NCBI RefSeq assembly: GCF_000708755.2
Contig: NZ_JGVU02000001.1
Span: 62,001 to 126,000 of the forward strand
Length of the DNA stretch: 64,000 nt
Direction of reading: 5' to 3'
Source of the DNA: Metabacillus indicus LMG 22858
GTDB taxonomy: Bacteria; Bacillota; Bacilli; Bacillales; Bacillaceae
This document shows positions 54,096 through 61,931 of the stretch, piece by piece (position 1 is the stretch's first letter; each line of letters opens with the position of its first letter). Made by a program: the position numbers and the translations under genes. Below the pieces are notes generated by a model. That model worked only from the letters and a program-made list of their open reading frames with translations, did no database searches and had not been told where the DNA came from.

Positions 54096-54758
54096 ATGAA
54101 ATTGCTGCTTACATCTGGAGGCGTAACGAACCGGAGCATACACAATGCCCTTGTTGACATGCTGGACAAGCCGATCGCAGATTCCACTGCCCTCTGCATT
54201 CCTACAGCTATGTACGGACACCCCTGGGTCGGGCCCGGCGTCAAAGTCTGGGAGTTTATCACCGGGAAACCCGGAAATCCCATGGTCGATTTGGGCTGGA
54301 AATCTGTAGGCGTGCTGGAGCTCACCGCGCTGCCGAGCATTGATAAAGACCGCTGGGTGCCGCTCGTTCAGGAGACAGACGTCCTGCTGGTGTCTGGAGG
54401 CGACGCCCTCTACCTGTGCCACTGGATGCGGCAATCCGGTTTCGCAGACCTCTTGCCGTCGCTTAACGCCGTTTATGTGGGAATGAGTGCCGGGAGCATG
54501 GTGATGGCCCCTGAGATCGGAGACTATTTCGTCGGCTGGACTCCGCCCTCTGGAAGAGATGAAACGCTGAGCATGGTTGATTTTTCACTATTTCCTCATC
54601 TGGACCACGAGATGCTTCCGGGCAACACCATGGCTGCTGCAGAAAAATGGGCCGGCGGGATCAAGGGACCAGCGTATGCAATAGACGATCAGACCGCCAT
54701 TAAGGTGATTGACGGAGAAGCAGAAGTTATTTCTGAAGGGAATTGGAAGCAGTTATAG
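54096..54758 (+). CDS. peptidase E-like serine peptidase (S51 family)
   Basis: The 220-residue protein has the S51 nucleophile elbow VGMSAGSM with Ser131 and the LVSGGDALYL block (about residue 98-107), as in aspartyl dipeptidase PepE and cyanophycinase relatives. It may cleave N-terminal Asp dipeptides or act on a related substrate. AAGGAG precedes the ATG. Family membership is sure; the precise substrate is not. Confidence 0.85.
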   Translation: MKLLLTSGGVTNRSIHNALVDMLDKPIADSTALCIPTAMYGHPWVGPGVKVWEFITGKPGNPMVDLGWKSVGVLELTALPSIDKDRWVPLVQETDVLLVSGGDALYLCHWMRQSGFADLLPSLNAVYVGMSAGSMVMAPEIGDYFVGWTPPSGRDETLSMVDFSLFPHLDHEMLPGNTMAAAEKWAGGIKGPAYAIDDQTAIKVIDGEAEVISEGNWKQL

Positions 54759-54885
54759 TAGACCATTTGAAAGAATAGGCGAATCAAAAGATACTGCATT
54801 AGCCGTTAAACTTTTGATGAGCGATGATGCAGCCTGGGTAAGGTATCTGTATGAAATGGCCCTTTTATGTAATGGGTTGGATTGA
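54757..54885 (+). pseudogene. C-terminal remnant of a short-chain dehydrogenase
   Basis: A frame overlapping the end of the peptidase gene runs 42 codons to TGA at 54883-54885. It translates to SRPFERIGESKDTALAV then KLLMSDDAAWV, which matches the conserved SDR C-terminal pattern (GRIGEPEDIA..V.FL.SDDA.WVTG). After WV the sequence no longer fits, and there is no start codon, Rossmann motif or catalytic region upstream. Read as a decayed 3' fragment. Confidence 0.6.
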
Positions 54886-54909
54886 AAGACTCGGAACAGT
54901 ACAAAAAAG

Positions 54910-54937
54910 AACTCCATTTTAAAATGGAGTTTCCTTT
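54910..54937 (+). terminator. hairpin after the SDR remnant, possible terminator
   Basis: AACTCCATTTT and AAAATGGAGTT pair perfectly (54911-54921 with 54922-54932), directly abutting; a short T-rich tail follows. It may once have served the SDR gene. Confidence 0.45.
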
Positions 54938-55058
54938 GATAAAATAATATACACCAGCAGTCCCGCATAGTTTTACTTCCAATCCCGTTTCCTTTTTAAC
55001 TTCCCTCAGAGCTGAATGTCCTCGCCATACTCAACTCGTCCACTCGGAAAGGTCCCTA
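54925..55058 (-). pseudogene. frameshifted NUDIX hydrolase remnant
   Basis: On the minus strand, directly after the VOC stop, one frame gives VGTFPSGRVEYGEDIQ and a second gives ALREVKKETGLEV with LCGTAGVYYFIKGNS. Together they rebuild the NUDIX box G-x5-E-x7-REU-x-EE-x-G-U, broken by a frameshift near 55012 and with the first E of EE changed to K. The N-terminal part is missing, so a deletion joined it to the VOC gene. No functional product is possible. Confidence 0.7.
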
Positions 55059-55427
55059 CCAGTGTACTTGAAGTTTATTGCCATCTGGGTCGTAAAAGTG
55101 GAAAAAGGCATGACCATTATCTTCTTTTATTTCCTCAACCTTAACTTGATTAAAAATTAAATGCTGATGAAATTTCGATAATTCTCGACTTGTAAAGCCA
55201 ATGCTAAATTCTTGTTGATTATCAATTGTAAAATGTGCAAATGTTTCATCTTCGGTAGGAACCAAGATAAGTAAGAAAGGTCCTTCATTTACTTTTAAAA
55301 CTGCAAGTTCTTCAGTAATGTTTAGTAGGTGGAGCCCCAATACATCTCTATACCATTTTGCAGACAGTTCTAAATCTTTAACTGGAATCCTAATATAATG
55401 GACTTGTTCAATAAATGATTGACTCAA
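55056..55427 (-). CDS. VOC-family (glyoxalase/bleomycin-resistance fold) protein
   Basis: The 123-residue protein has two beta-alpha-beta-beta-beta modules: HYIRIPVKDLELSAKWYRDVLGL at the start and the metal-ligand-like FYDPDGNKLQVHW at the end. It starts at TTG behind AAAGGAGAG. The two-histidine/glutamate metal set is not complete on inspection, so activity is unclear. It ends at the junction with a NUDIX remnant. Confidence 0.82.
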   Translation of the reverse strand: MSQSFIEQVHYIRIPVKDLELSAKWYRDVLGLHLLNITEELAVLKVNEGPFLLILVPTEDETFAHFTIDNQQEFSIGFTSRELSKFHQHLIFNQVKVEEIKEDNGHAFFHFYDPDGNKLQVHW

Positions 55428-55573
55428 AGTTTTCTCTCCTTTATTTAATCAGGTGTATGAATTAGTTTCCTTACTAAATAACTATTTAACTGTTGAACTA
55501 AAATCTTTTAATTTAATAACTATTATTTCCATATTAACATAATCATGCTAAATTCTGCTTTAATCGGTTGAAT

Positions 55574-55607
55574 GAAAAAACACACCATTTTGGTAGTAAA
55601 TGGTGTG
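55574..55607 (-). terminator. minus-strand terminator, probably of the DUF1272 gene
   Basis: CACACCATTT and the complementary AAATGGTGTG pair; on the minus strand six T residues follow. It is 130 bases beyond the DUF1272 stop; the stretch 55608-55738 holds no gene that I can see. The remaining gap 55428-55573 is AT-rich and holds only the VOC promoter region. Confidence 0.7.
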
Positions 55608-55738
55608 AGAATTACTTTGCAATTTTCAGTTTTGCACCTTAATATCGGCCCGTTACTCATCATGAAGCCTTTTGTATTGAAAATCCTAATCTAAGCTTCT
55701 CTTATAATATACAGCGCAGTAGGAAGCGTTTTGGCATT

Positions 55739-55939
55739 TCACATACTTACAGCGCTATTAATAGGACAAAAACCAGCTCTCTCAGGTCTTCTGACAAGTT
55801 CTCCTGAACAATTAGGACAAACGTTTGACATTTCAATTGTGCAGTCTTCGCAAAAAGTGCATTCATGCACACAGATGTATGCCTTTCCTTTTAAATCTCC
55901 ATCACATTTTTCGCATATTGTCTTCATTTCTAATCCCAT
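55739..55939 (-). CDS. DUF1272 zinc-finger-like protein
   Basis: The 66-residue protein has four Cys pairs: CEKC, the CVHECTFCEDC block and CPNC, followed by SGELVRRPER, diagnostic of DUF1272. Probably a small zinc protein; function unknown. ATG 55939 lies seven bases from GGAGG; a TTG five codons upstream overlaps that site and is not the start. Confidence 0.85.
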   Translation of the reverse strand: MGLEMKTICEKCDGDLKGKAYICVHECTFCEDCTIEMSNVCPNCSGELVRRPERAGFCPINSAVSM

Positions 55940-56085
55940 TATTAAAACCTCCAATATTTGAATACTCCTTATTTTAGTTTATCAATGCCGGTTTAAACAT
56001 ACTGTTCTTATGGAATTTAGCCGGTTATACTTAAGAAAATAATGTATTTTATTAGATTGAGATAAAAAAATAAAGGTGGCATCAT

Positions 56086-56505
56086 ATGGACCCGATTAAT
56101 CGTCAAATCCTTACGATTTTGCAGGAAGATGGAAGAGTTTCAATGACTGTACTTGGAAAGAAAGTTTCTTTATCCGTGCCTGCGGTCACAGAAAGGGTCA
56201 GGAAGATGGAGGATCAGGGGATTATTAAAGGGTACAAGGCTGAAATTGACAATGTGAAGATTGATAAACCGGTTCAAGCATTCATTTTAATGAAAACGCA
56301 CCGATGCAGCGCATTTAGAGAATACTGCAAAGTAAACCCTTTGGTTATCGAATGTCACCGGTTAACTGGAGAGTACAGTTATCTTGTTAAAATCGTGACT
56401 GAGTCAAATGAGTTATTAGAAGGGTTTATTGATTCATCGATGGAGTACGGCGAACCGCTCACGATGATGAACCTGTCTTCCCCTGTTCCTGATAAAGTTA
56501 TATAG
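56086..56505 (+). CDS. Lrp/AsnC-family transcriptional regulator
   Basis: The 139-residue protein has an N-terminal winged HTH (INRQILTILQEDGRVSMTVLGKKV, then VTERVRKMEDQGIIKGY) and a C-terminal RAM ligand domain (about 65-139). Such proteins bind amino acids and control their metabolism or transport. No target gene is adjacent; it is transcribed alone. AAAGGTGG precedes the ATG. An inverted repeat without a T run follows at 56510-56548. Confidence 0.9.
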   Translation: MDPINRQILTILQEDGRVSMTVLGKKVSLSVPAVTERVRKMEDQGIIKGYKAEIDNVKIDKPVQAFILMKTHRCSAFREYCKVNPLVIECHRLTGEYSYLVKIVTESNELLEGFIDSSMEYGEPLTMMNLSSPVPDKVI

Positions 56506-56616
56506 CAGGAAGAAGCGGTTCAAGCCTGGTCAAGCTATGAACCGCTGAAGTTATGGTGAGTAATGATTTTGAGTGAAAAACGGCACAGGTCATTCACTCC
56601 ACAAACAGATTCCCGA

Positions 56617-57558
56617 CTAACCATCTGTTCGATACATCCTCAGCACATCCTCAGCCCGCTTAATCATTTCATTTACCAGCTCTTTGGGTTCTTGTACATA
56701 AACATCTTCTCCAAGCAGGATGAACTGCTTCGCCATGAACGGAACTTCCTCAAGCGGTGCTAAAGTGTCAATAAATCCGGTGCCGTCCTCATTAATCGTA
56801 AGATGATCTGACAGAAAAGGCAGCGTTTTGCACTCTCTTACCCCGTTTTTTGAGAGCAGGACTTTAAGCGGCGCCTGTGTACGCGTTTCTTCTTTCTCCA
56901 TCCATTGTTTTAACGTTACAGAACTGTTCTGCGCAGGAGCCAATTTTTCAAGAGAAAGAATTCTGTCTGCCCGGAACAGCCGGTCCCCGCCGGATTTCCT
57001 GTCATATGCAGGACAGTACCAAAGCCCTCCGGATGTATATAATCCGTATGGCACGATAGCCCGATTGGATGGTCCGTTTCTGCTTTCATAGGCAATACGG
57101 ATTTCAATCTGCTCCACGGCAGCGTCCAGGAGCTCGTTTAAAAAAGGCACGTCCGCTTTGGACGGCGGAGCCCAAAAAGCGACCCTTTCTTTTAACTGAT
57201 CAATTTTCCCCTTAACAGCATCAGGAAAAGAAGCATATAGTTTGTCAGATGCAGCCTTGATTTCGGATTGAAACGGCAGGGCGTGCAGAAGCAGGAGGTG
57301 CTGATAGGAAAAATAGAGGGCAATCCCCTCGTCCTCTGTGAAAAAAGACGGCGGAAGGATGTTGTTTCTGAGAACCGTGTATCCTCCGCCAGGACCCGGT
57401 TCACTATATAAAGGAACCCCCCATGCCTCCAGTTCAGCGAGGTCGCGCTGAACCGTCCTGACACTGATATCGAATTCCGCAGAGAGTTCACCGGCCGTCA
57501 CTTTTCTCTGCCTGTTGATGTAAAAAAGAATGTTTAATAATCGCTGTGTTTTTGACAT
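56617..57558 (-). CDS. YafY-type HTH/WYL-domain transcriptional regulator
   Basis: The 313-residue protein has an N-terminal HTH_11 domain (KTQRLLNILFYINRQRKVTAGELS, about 2-60), a WYL domain (about 140-230; GPSNRAIVPYGLYTSGGLWY) and a WCX-like C-terminus. It is divergent from the RibD-type reductase gene with an 87-base shared intergenic region, so it may regulate that gene. Confidence 0.88.
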   Translation of the reverse strand: MSKTQRLLNILFYINRQRKVTAGELSAEFDISVRTVQRDLAELEAWGVPLYSEPGPGGGYTVLRNNILPPSFFTEDEGIALYFSYQHLLLLHALPFQSEIKAASDKLYASFPDAVKGKIDQLKERVAFWAPPSKADVPFLNELLDAAVEQIEIRIAYESRNGPSNRAIVPYGLYTSGGLWYCPAYDRKSGGDRLFRADRILSLEKLAPAQNSSVTLKQWMEKEETRTQAPLKVLLSKNGVRECKTLPFLSDHLTINEDGTGFIDTLAPLEEVPFMAKQFILLGEDVYVQEPKELVNEMIKRAEDVLRMYRTDG

Positions 57559-57645
57559 GAAATTTCCCCGCTATTCACGACAGATTCTGTCGCCATTATC
57601 TGCTAGGATGATACAGAAGTCAATTTTAGAAAGTGAGATGGACAT

Positions 57646-58167
57646 ATGAGAAAAGTGGTTTTATATATAGGAGTCAGTCTTGACGGATACATTGCACGCA
57701 GGGATGGAAGCATTGACTGGCTGGAAGAAGCACAGGGAGAGGGAGACAACGGGTATAGTGAGTTTCTAAAAACAATCGATACGGTCATCATGGGTAAAAA
57801 AACATATGATCACGTTCTTGAACTCACAAATCACAAGTATCCGTATGAAGGGATGAAAAGCTTCATCTATACAAGAAGCGAATCCAGGACTGAAGGTGAC
57901 CTGATTTTTACGAAGGAAGAACCGGAAGCACTCATTGACCATTTGAAAAAAGAGGAAGGCGCTGACATCTGGATGGTCGGCGGCGCAGAAATTCTCGATG
58001 ATTTTATGAAAAAAGATCTGATTGATGAATATATCATCACGACCGTTCCAGTCATTCTAGGAGACGGCATTACCTTGTTCAGACCGGGTAATCCCGAAAC
58101 CAAACTTGCATATAAAAGAACTGTCCGCTTTGGGGACTATGTTCAGTCTCATTACACGCGTTCATAA
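57646..58167 (+). CDS. RibD C-terminal/dihydrofolate-reductase-like protein (YyaP type)
   Basis: The 173-residue protein has the DHFR-like fold of the RibD_C family: VVLYIGVSLDGYIARRDGSIDWL at the start, TVIMGKKTYDHVL and DIWMVGGAEILDDFMKKDLIDEY. It probably binds NADPH; the substrate is unknown. It is divergent from the WYL regulator and ends at a strong terminator. Confidence 0.88.
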   Translation: MRKVVLYIGVSLDGYIARRDGSIDWLEEAQGEGDNGYSEFLKTIDTVIMGKKTYDHVLELTNHKYPYEGMKSFIYTRSESRTEGDLIFTKEEPEALIDHLKKEEGADIWMVGGAEILDDFMKKDLIDEYIITTVPVILGDGITLFRPGNPETKLAYKRTVRFGDYVQSHYTRS

Positions 58168-58168
58168 A

Positions 58169-58205
58169 AAAACAGGCATCTTCCTTTAGGAAGGTGCCTG
58201 TTTTA
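58169..58205 (+). terminator. terminator of the RibD-type gene
   Basis: AAAACAGGCATCTTCC and GGAAGGTGCCTGTTTT pair with one G-U around TTTA, followed by T residues. Confidence 0.9.
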
Positions 58206-58221
58206 TATCCTTCTGGATTAA

Positions 58222-58298
58222 AAACGACATAAGTGTCATTTTGTTATTGTATTTCTCGGAGTGATGTTATACAATTAAAAACGACAACGATGTCGTTT
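58222..58298 (+). promoter_or_regulatory. twin palindromic operators of the glycosyltransferase-TetR-MFS operon
   Basis: AAACGACA-TAAG-TGTCATTT (58222-58241) and AAACGACA-ACGA-TGTCGTTT (58279-58298) are near-identical 20-bp palindromes, centre to centre 57 bases apart. A plausible -10 (TATACA near 58269) lies between them. They are the natural binding sites for the TetR protein encoded downstream, which would repress its own operon. Confidence 0.7.
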
Positions 58299-58328
58299 AT
58301 TTGAATTTAACCCCAGGAGGTTTTATAT

Positions 58329-59606
58329 ATGTTAATCACAATGCTCTCAACTGGAACAAGAGGAGATACCCAGCCATTTATTGCTTTAGGTACAGAACTG
58401 AAAAAGAAAGGGTACCGGGTACGCATTGCAGCATCAGAATCATACCGGCAGCTTGTCGAAGAGTATGGATTTGAATATGCCCCTATGCGCGGCGATATAG
58501 CCAAAATCTTAGAAAGCGGAGTTGTAAAAGATGCAGATAACCCTCTGAAATTTTTTACAAGCTTAAACTTTAAAAATGACGATTTGGAAGAGCTGATGGT
58601 TGGCGGACAAGAAGACATGCATAGAGCATGCGAAGGTGCAGATGCCATCGTGTACCATCCAGGAGCTGCACTTGGATATTTTGTTGCAAAGGAAATGGGC
58701 ATTCCAAGCATCTTGGCCGCACCTTTTCCAATGACACCTACAAAAGAATATCCTGCTATCATCTTTTATGACCGACTGCGGCTTGGCAGGACCGTAAACA
58801 AACTGACTCATCACATCTTTGAAAAAGGTTTTTGGAAGATGGCCAATACGGGCGTGAAGAAATACTGGGTTAAGAAGTATGGACAGCTCCCGAAAGATTT
58901 TTCGAATCCCTATCCAAAACAGCGTACATCTAGTCATCCTACAATCACTTCATTGAGTCCAAGCGTTTTCCCTGTACCGGGTGACTGGCCAGAGAATGTC
59001 CACTCTTTAGGATACTGGTTCATTGAAGATCAAGCCGGTTATAAACCGTCTAAAGAGGTAGATGAGTTCCTCAGAAACGGAGAGCCGCCGGTATACGTTG
59101 GATTTGGCAGTGTTGGAGATAAGGCAAATGCCGCGGAATCAACAGAAATGGTTTTAAAAGCACTTGAGAAGAACGGTAAGCGAGGCATCATCAATGCTGG
59201 AGGAGGCATGGAGGAAAGAGAAAGTACAAAAGATATTCTGTATGTGAAAAGTGTCCCTCATGAGTGGCTTTTTCCACAGCTGTCTGCCGTTGTCCATCAC
59301 GGAGGGGCGGGCACGACGGCTGCAGCACTTCGTTCGGGCGTGCCTCAAGTGGTGATTCCGTTTGGAAACGACCAATTTGCCTGGGGTAAGAGAATGGTTG
59401 AGCTGGGTGTGAGCGGAGGATCAATACCGCGAAAGGAATTGACTGCCGATAAGCTGGCTGACGCTATTGCTTTAACCCAATCGATTGAAGTTAAAAATAA
59501 GGCAAGGGAATTAGGAGTAAAGGTAAGTGCAGAAAAAGGTGCGCAAAAGAGTGCAGACCTTATTCATAAAACAATTGAAAATTATTATAGAAAAGAAAGG
59601 AACTGA
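58329..59606 (+). CDS. GT1-family UDP-sugar glycosyltransferase
   Basis: The 425-residue GT-B enzyme begins MLITMLSTGTRGDTQPFIAL, typical of the sterol/antibiotic glycosyltransferase branch, and has the donor-binding block HHGGAGTTAAALRSGVPQVV (around residue 322) followed by PFGNDQFAWG. It would glucosylate a small lipophilic acceptor such as a macrolide, sterol-like or terpenoid molecule. CCAGGAGG precedes the ATG. First gene of the operon with a TetR repressor and an MFS exporter, which suggests inactivation plus export of a toxic compound. Confidence 0.88.
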   Translation: MLITMLSTGTRGDTQPFIALGTELKKKGYRVRIAASESYRQLVEEYGFEYAPMRGDIAKILESGVVKDADNPLKFFTSLNFKNDDLEELMVGGQEDMHRACEGADAIVYHPGAALGYFVAKEMGIPSILAAPFPMTPTKEYPAIIFYDRLRLGRTVNKLTHHIFEKGFWKMANTGVKKYWVKKYGQLPKDFSNPYPKQRTSSHPTITSLSPSVFPVPGDWPENVHSLGYWFIEDQAGYKPSKEVDEFLRNGEPPVYVGFGSVGDKANAAESTEMVLKALEKNGKRGIINAGGGMEERESTKDILYVKSVPHEWLFPQLSAVVHHGGAGTTAAALRSGVPQVVIPFGNDQFAWGKRMVELGVSGGSIPRKELTADKLADAIALTQSIEVKNKARELGVKVSAEKGAQKSADLIHKTIENYYRKERN

Positions 59607-59614
59607 TTTCAATT

Positions 59615-60256
59615 ATGCCTAAAGTCAGTGAAAATCATGCTCAATTGAAAAGAAAGGAAATATTGGAAGCAGCCAGAAAAGTATGCATGCAAAAGCCCAT
59701 TTTTGACGTATCGATGAGAGATGTTGTGATAGAAACCGGTATGAGCCAGGGAGGCGTATACAAATATTTCTCCAATATCGATGAAGTGTTTGGAGCTTTG
59801 CTGAACGAAGAAAATTTAAACAGCGAAGTGAAAGAGGAAGTTGATGATATATTTGCAGGGTCGGACGAGCCTCTGCAAAAACTTGAAAAAATCCTGATGT
59901 ACATTGGCGATTATATGGAGAAGTCCTTGCTGGACCGAGGACCTGTTTATTATAGCTTGATGGCTCTTTATTCGAGGGATCCAGAAAGATATAAGAGGGT
60001 GCAGAGCATCGTCAAGGACGTTTCGAATCTCCAATATCTTCATAAAAAGTTCTGCTCTTTTTTAGAAGTGCAAATTAGTCAGGAGACATTCACTCCTGCA
60101 ATGCCAAAGGAAGATATCATTATGCTGATTGAAACCTATATGTCAGGCATTTTGAACCAGGTAAGCATCGGGAATAGACCAAAACAAGAGCTTTCAAATG
60201 AAATACAGAAAAAATTGAGGATTTTATTCGTGACTCTAAAGCGTGTGCTGGTGTAA
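59615..60256 (+). CDS. TetR-family repressor
   Basis: The 213-residue protein has an N-terminal TetR HTH (RKEILEAARKVCMQKP, VSMRDVVIETGMSQGGVYKYF; about residues 13-58) and an all-helical ligand domain. It lies eight bases after the glycosyltransferase and its stop overlaps the MFS start by one base. Twin palindromes before the operon suggest autoregulation with a ligand inducer. Confidence 0.92.
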   Translation: MPKVSENHAQLKRKEILEAARKVCMQKPIFDVSMRDVVIETGMSQGGVYKYFSNIDEVFGALLNEENLNSEVKEEVDDIFAGSDEPLQKLEKILMYIGDYMEKSLLDRGPVYYSLMALYSRDPERYKRVQSIVKDVSNLQYLHKKFCSFLEVQISQETFTPAMPKEDIIMLIETYMSGILNQVSIGNRPKQELSNEIQKKLRILFVTLKRVLV

Positions 60257-61491
60257 TGAGAGGTTTTAACCGTGATTTCAAAATACTGATATTCGGACAG
60301 ATCATATCGATATTCGGTTCGTCTGTTTTACGGTTTGCTTTGTCTTTATATGTACTTGATCTAACTAATTCCGCAACAGTTTTTGGGACAATTATGGGTC
60401 TTTCCATCGTGCCTGCTATCGTTATTTCGCCAATCGGTGGAGCTATTGCAGATCGATTTGATAAGAAAAAAATCATGGTGATCTTAGACCTGTGCAGCAG
60501 TATTCTTATCATCCTGTTTGCCATTCTTCTCTTTAGCGGAAACGGAACGGTCATTTCTATAGGTATTCTTCTGATGGCTCTGACTTTAGTTAGCTCGATG
60601 TATCAGCCAGCTGTTCAGGCCAGTATACCTGTACTTGTCCCTAAGGAGCTGCTCTTGAAAAGCAATGGCATCGTTTCAGGAGTCGTGTCCATTGCCAACT
60701 TTGTTGGTCCTATCGCCGGCAGTGTGCTCTACAGCTTTACGAGCATCAATGTGATTGTTGTTGTCAGCGCCATCTTCTTTTTTACAGCAGCCGTTATCGA
60801 AATTTTCATGAAGATTCCGTTTGAAAAACGAGCGCCGGAGCCTTTTGCTCAAATGGTCACAAGCGACATCAAACAGGGGATTTCCTATATCATTCACGAA
60901 AATCGATTCATTCTAAAAAGCATTGGTATAGCATTCACTGTCAGCCTTTTTATTGCCCCTATGTTTTTTGTAGGACTGCCATACATGATCAAAGTACTTT
61001 TTAATATGCCGGATACTTATTTCGGATTTGCCCAATCAGGCATCTCACTTAGTATCGTTTTCTCTGCCATGACCATCGGGCTTTTAAAGAGCAAAATTCG
61101 GGGTGATAATCTCTATCTGTGGATTGCAGCGTGTGCAGCTGTCTATTTCGGTATGGCGTTCGGCACCAGTCAATTCATTGAAAGTGCTTTTGCGAAATAC
61201 TTGATTGTCAGTGTCAGTTCCATGCTCGTCATGTTTGCCTTGACGGTCGTAAACATTTATCTGAATACGATTATTCAGGAGAAGACGCCTGGAAATATGC
61301 TGGGGAAAGTGATGTCGATACAAGCAGCCGCGGCTACAACGGCCGTACCAATAGGACAAATTCTATTCGGCTTTTTGGTTGACGTGTTCTCAAGCCAGAT
61401 TTATATCCTGATTGCAATCATTGGTGTGATTTCACTTCTTATCAGCTTAATGGTAAAGCAAGTATACAAAGTAAAATCAGTTCAAAATTAA
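60256..61491 (+). CDS. MFS efflux transporter
   Basis: The 411-residue protein has about twelve membrane segments and the loop 2-3 motif GGAIADRFDKKKIMV, characteristic of MFS_3-type drug exporters (macrolide efflux-like). The start FNRDFKILIFGQIISIFGSSV is typical of this branch. Its ATG overlaps the TetR stop, so the two are translationally coupled. Confidence 0.9.
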   Translation: MRGFNRDFKILIFGQIISIFGSSVLRFALSLYVLDLTNSATVFGTIMGLSIVPAIVISPIGGAIADRFDKKKIMVILDLCSSILIILFAILLFSGNGTVISIGILLMALTLVSSMYQPAVQASIPVLVPKELLLKSNGIVSGVVSIANFVGPIAGSVLYSFTSINVIVVVSAIFFFTAAVIEIFMKIPFEKRAPEPFAQMVTSDIKQGISYIIHENRFILKSIGIAFTVSLFIAPMFFVGLPYMIKVLFNMPDTYFGFAQSGISLSIVFSAMTIGLLKSKIRGDNLYLWIAACAAVYFGMAFGTSQFIESAFAKYLIVSVSSMLVMFALTVVNIYLNTIIQEKTPGNMLGKVMSIQAAAATTAVPIGQILFGFLVDVFSSQIYILIAIIGVISLLISLMVKQVYKVKSVQN

Positions 61492-61492
61492 A

Positions 61493-61768
61493 ATGAATGG
61501 ATGTAAATTTACCATGTTTTTAAAAATCATAAAAAAAATCATTTTAGTACTAGGAACAATTTTGATTATTCCAATCGGAATCGGGCTATTAATTGGAGGA
61601 GGGTATATTCTGTTTTCTTTAGTAGATGGGTCCTCCCTTGATGAATCGCTAAAAAATCTGGCTCAATTCAGCCAGACAATCCAGCCGTATTTCAACTATT
61701 TGATTCTGCTTTTTATCATCCCTTTGCTGCTGAAAGGAATAAAAAAAGTAAAAGCGTCAAAAGGATGA
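61493..61768 (+). CDS. small two-segment membrane protein, 91 aa
   Basis: The protein has two hydrophobic segments (about residues 13-42 and 66-82) and basic ends (KKVKASKG). No family is recognised. ATG 61493 comes one base after the MFS stop without a clear ribosome site, so translation may depend on coupling; ATG 61514 is another option. It ends the operon. Confidence 0.6.
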   Translation: MNGCKFTMFLKIIKKIILVLGTILIIPIGIGLLIGGGYILFSLVDGSSLDESLKNLAQFSQTIQPYFNYLILLFIIPLLLKGIKKVKASKG

Positions 61769-61837
61769 ATACCATTTGGATCGTGTATGCTTTGCAAAGG
61801 GAGGGAGAGGCTGGAATTAAGCCAGCTTCTAATAGGT

Positions 61838-61880
61838 GAAAAAGGTGAATTTGAGCCTGCTCAAATTCACCTTTTTCTAT
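61838..61880. terminator. bidirectional terminator after the glycosyltransferase operon
   Basis: GAAAAAGGTGAATTTGAG and CTCAAATTCACCTTTTTC pair perfectly over 18 bp, with T runs on both strands; it also faces the convergent AraC-type gene. Confidence 0.9.
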
Positions 61881-61931
61881 TTCAATAAGGACAGCGATAT
61901 ATGTGCAGACAATTCATTTCTTCATACTTGA

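Noticed and set aside
54753-54968. 71-codon minus-strand frame over the gene remnants
   Set aside because: It lies in a different frame from the NUDIX box reading and shows no motif; the remnants explain the region better.
56510-56548. Terminator after the Lrp-type gene
   Set aside because: AGCGGTTCA/TGAACCGCT is a good inverted repeat but no T run follows on either strand, so it is not called as a terminator.
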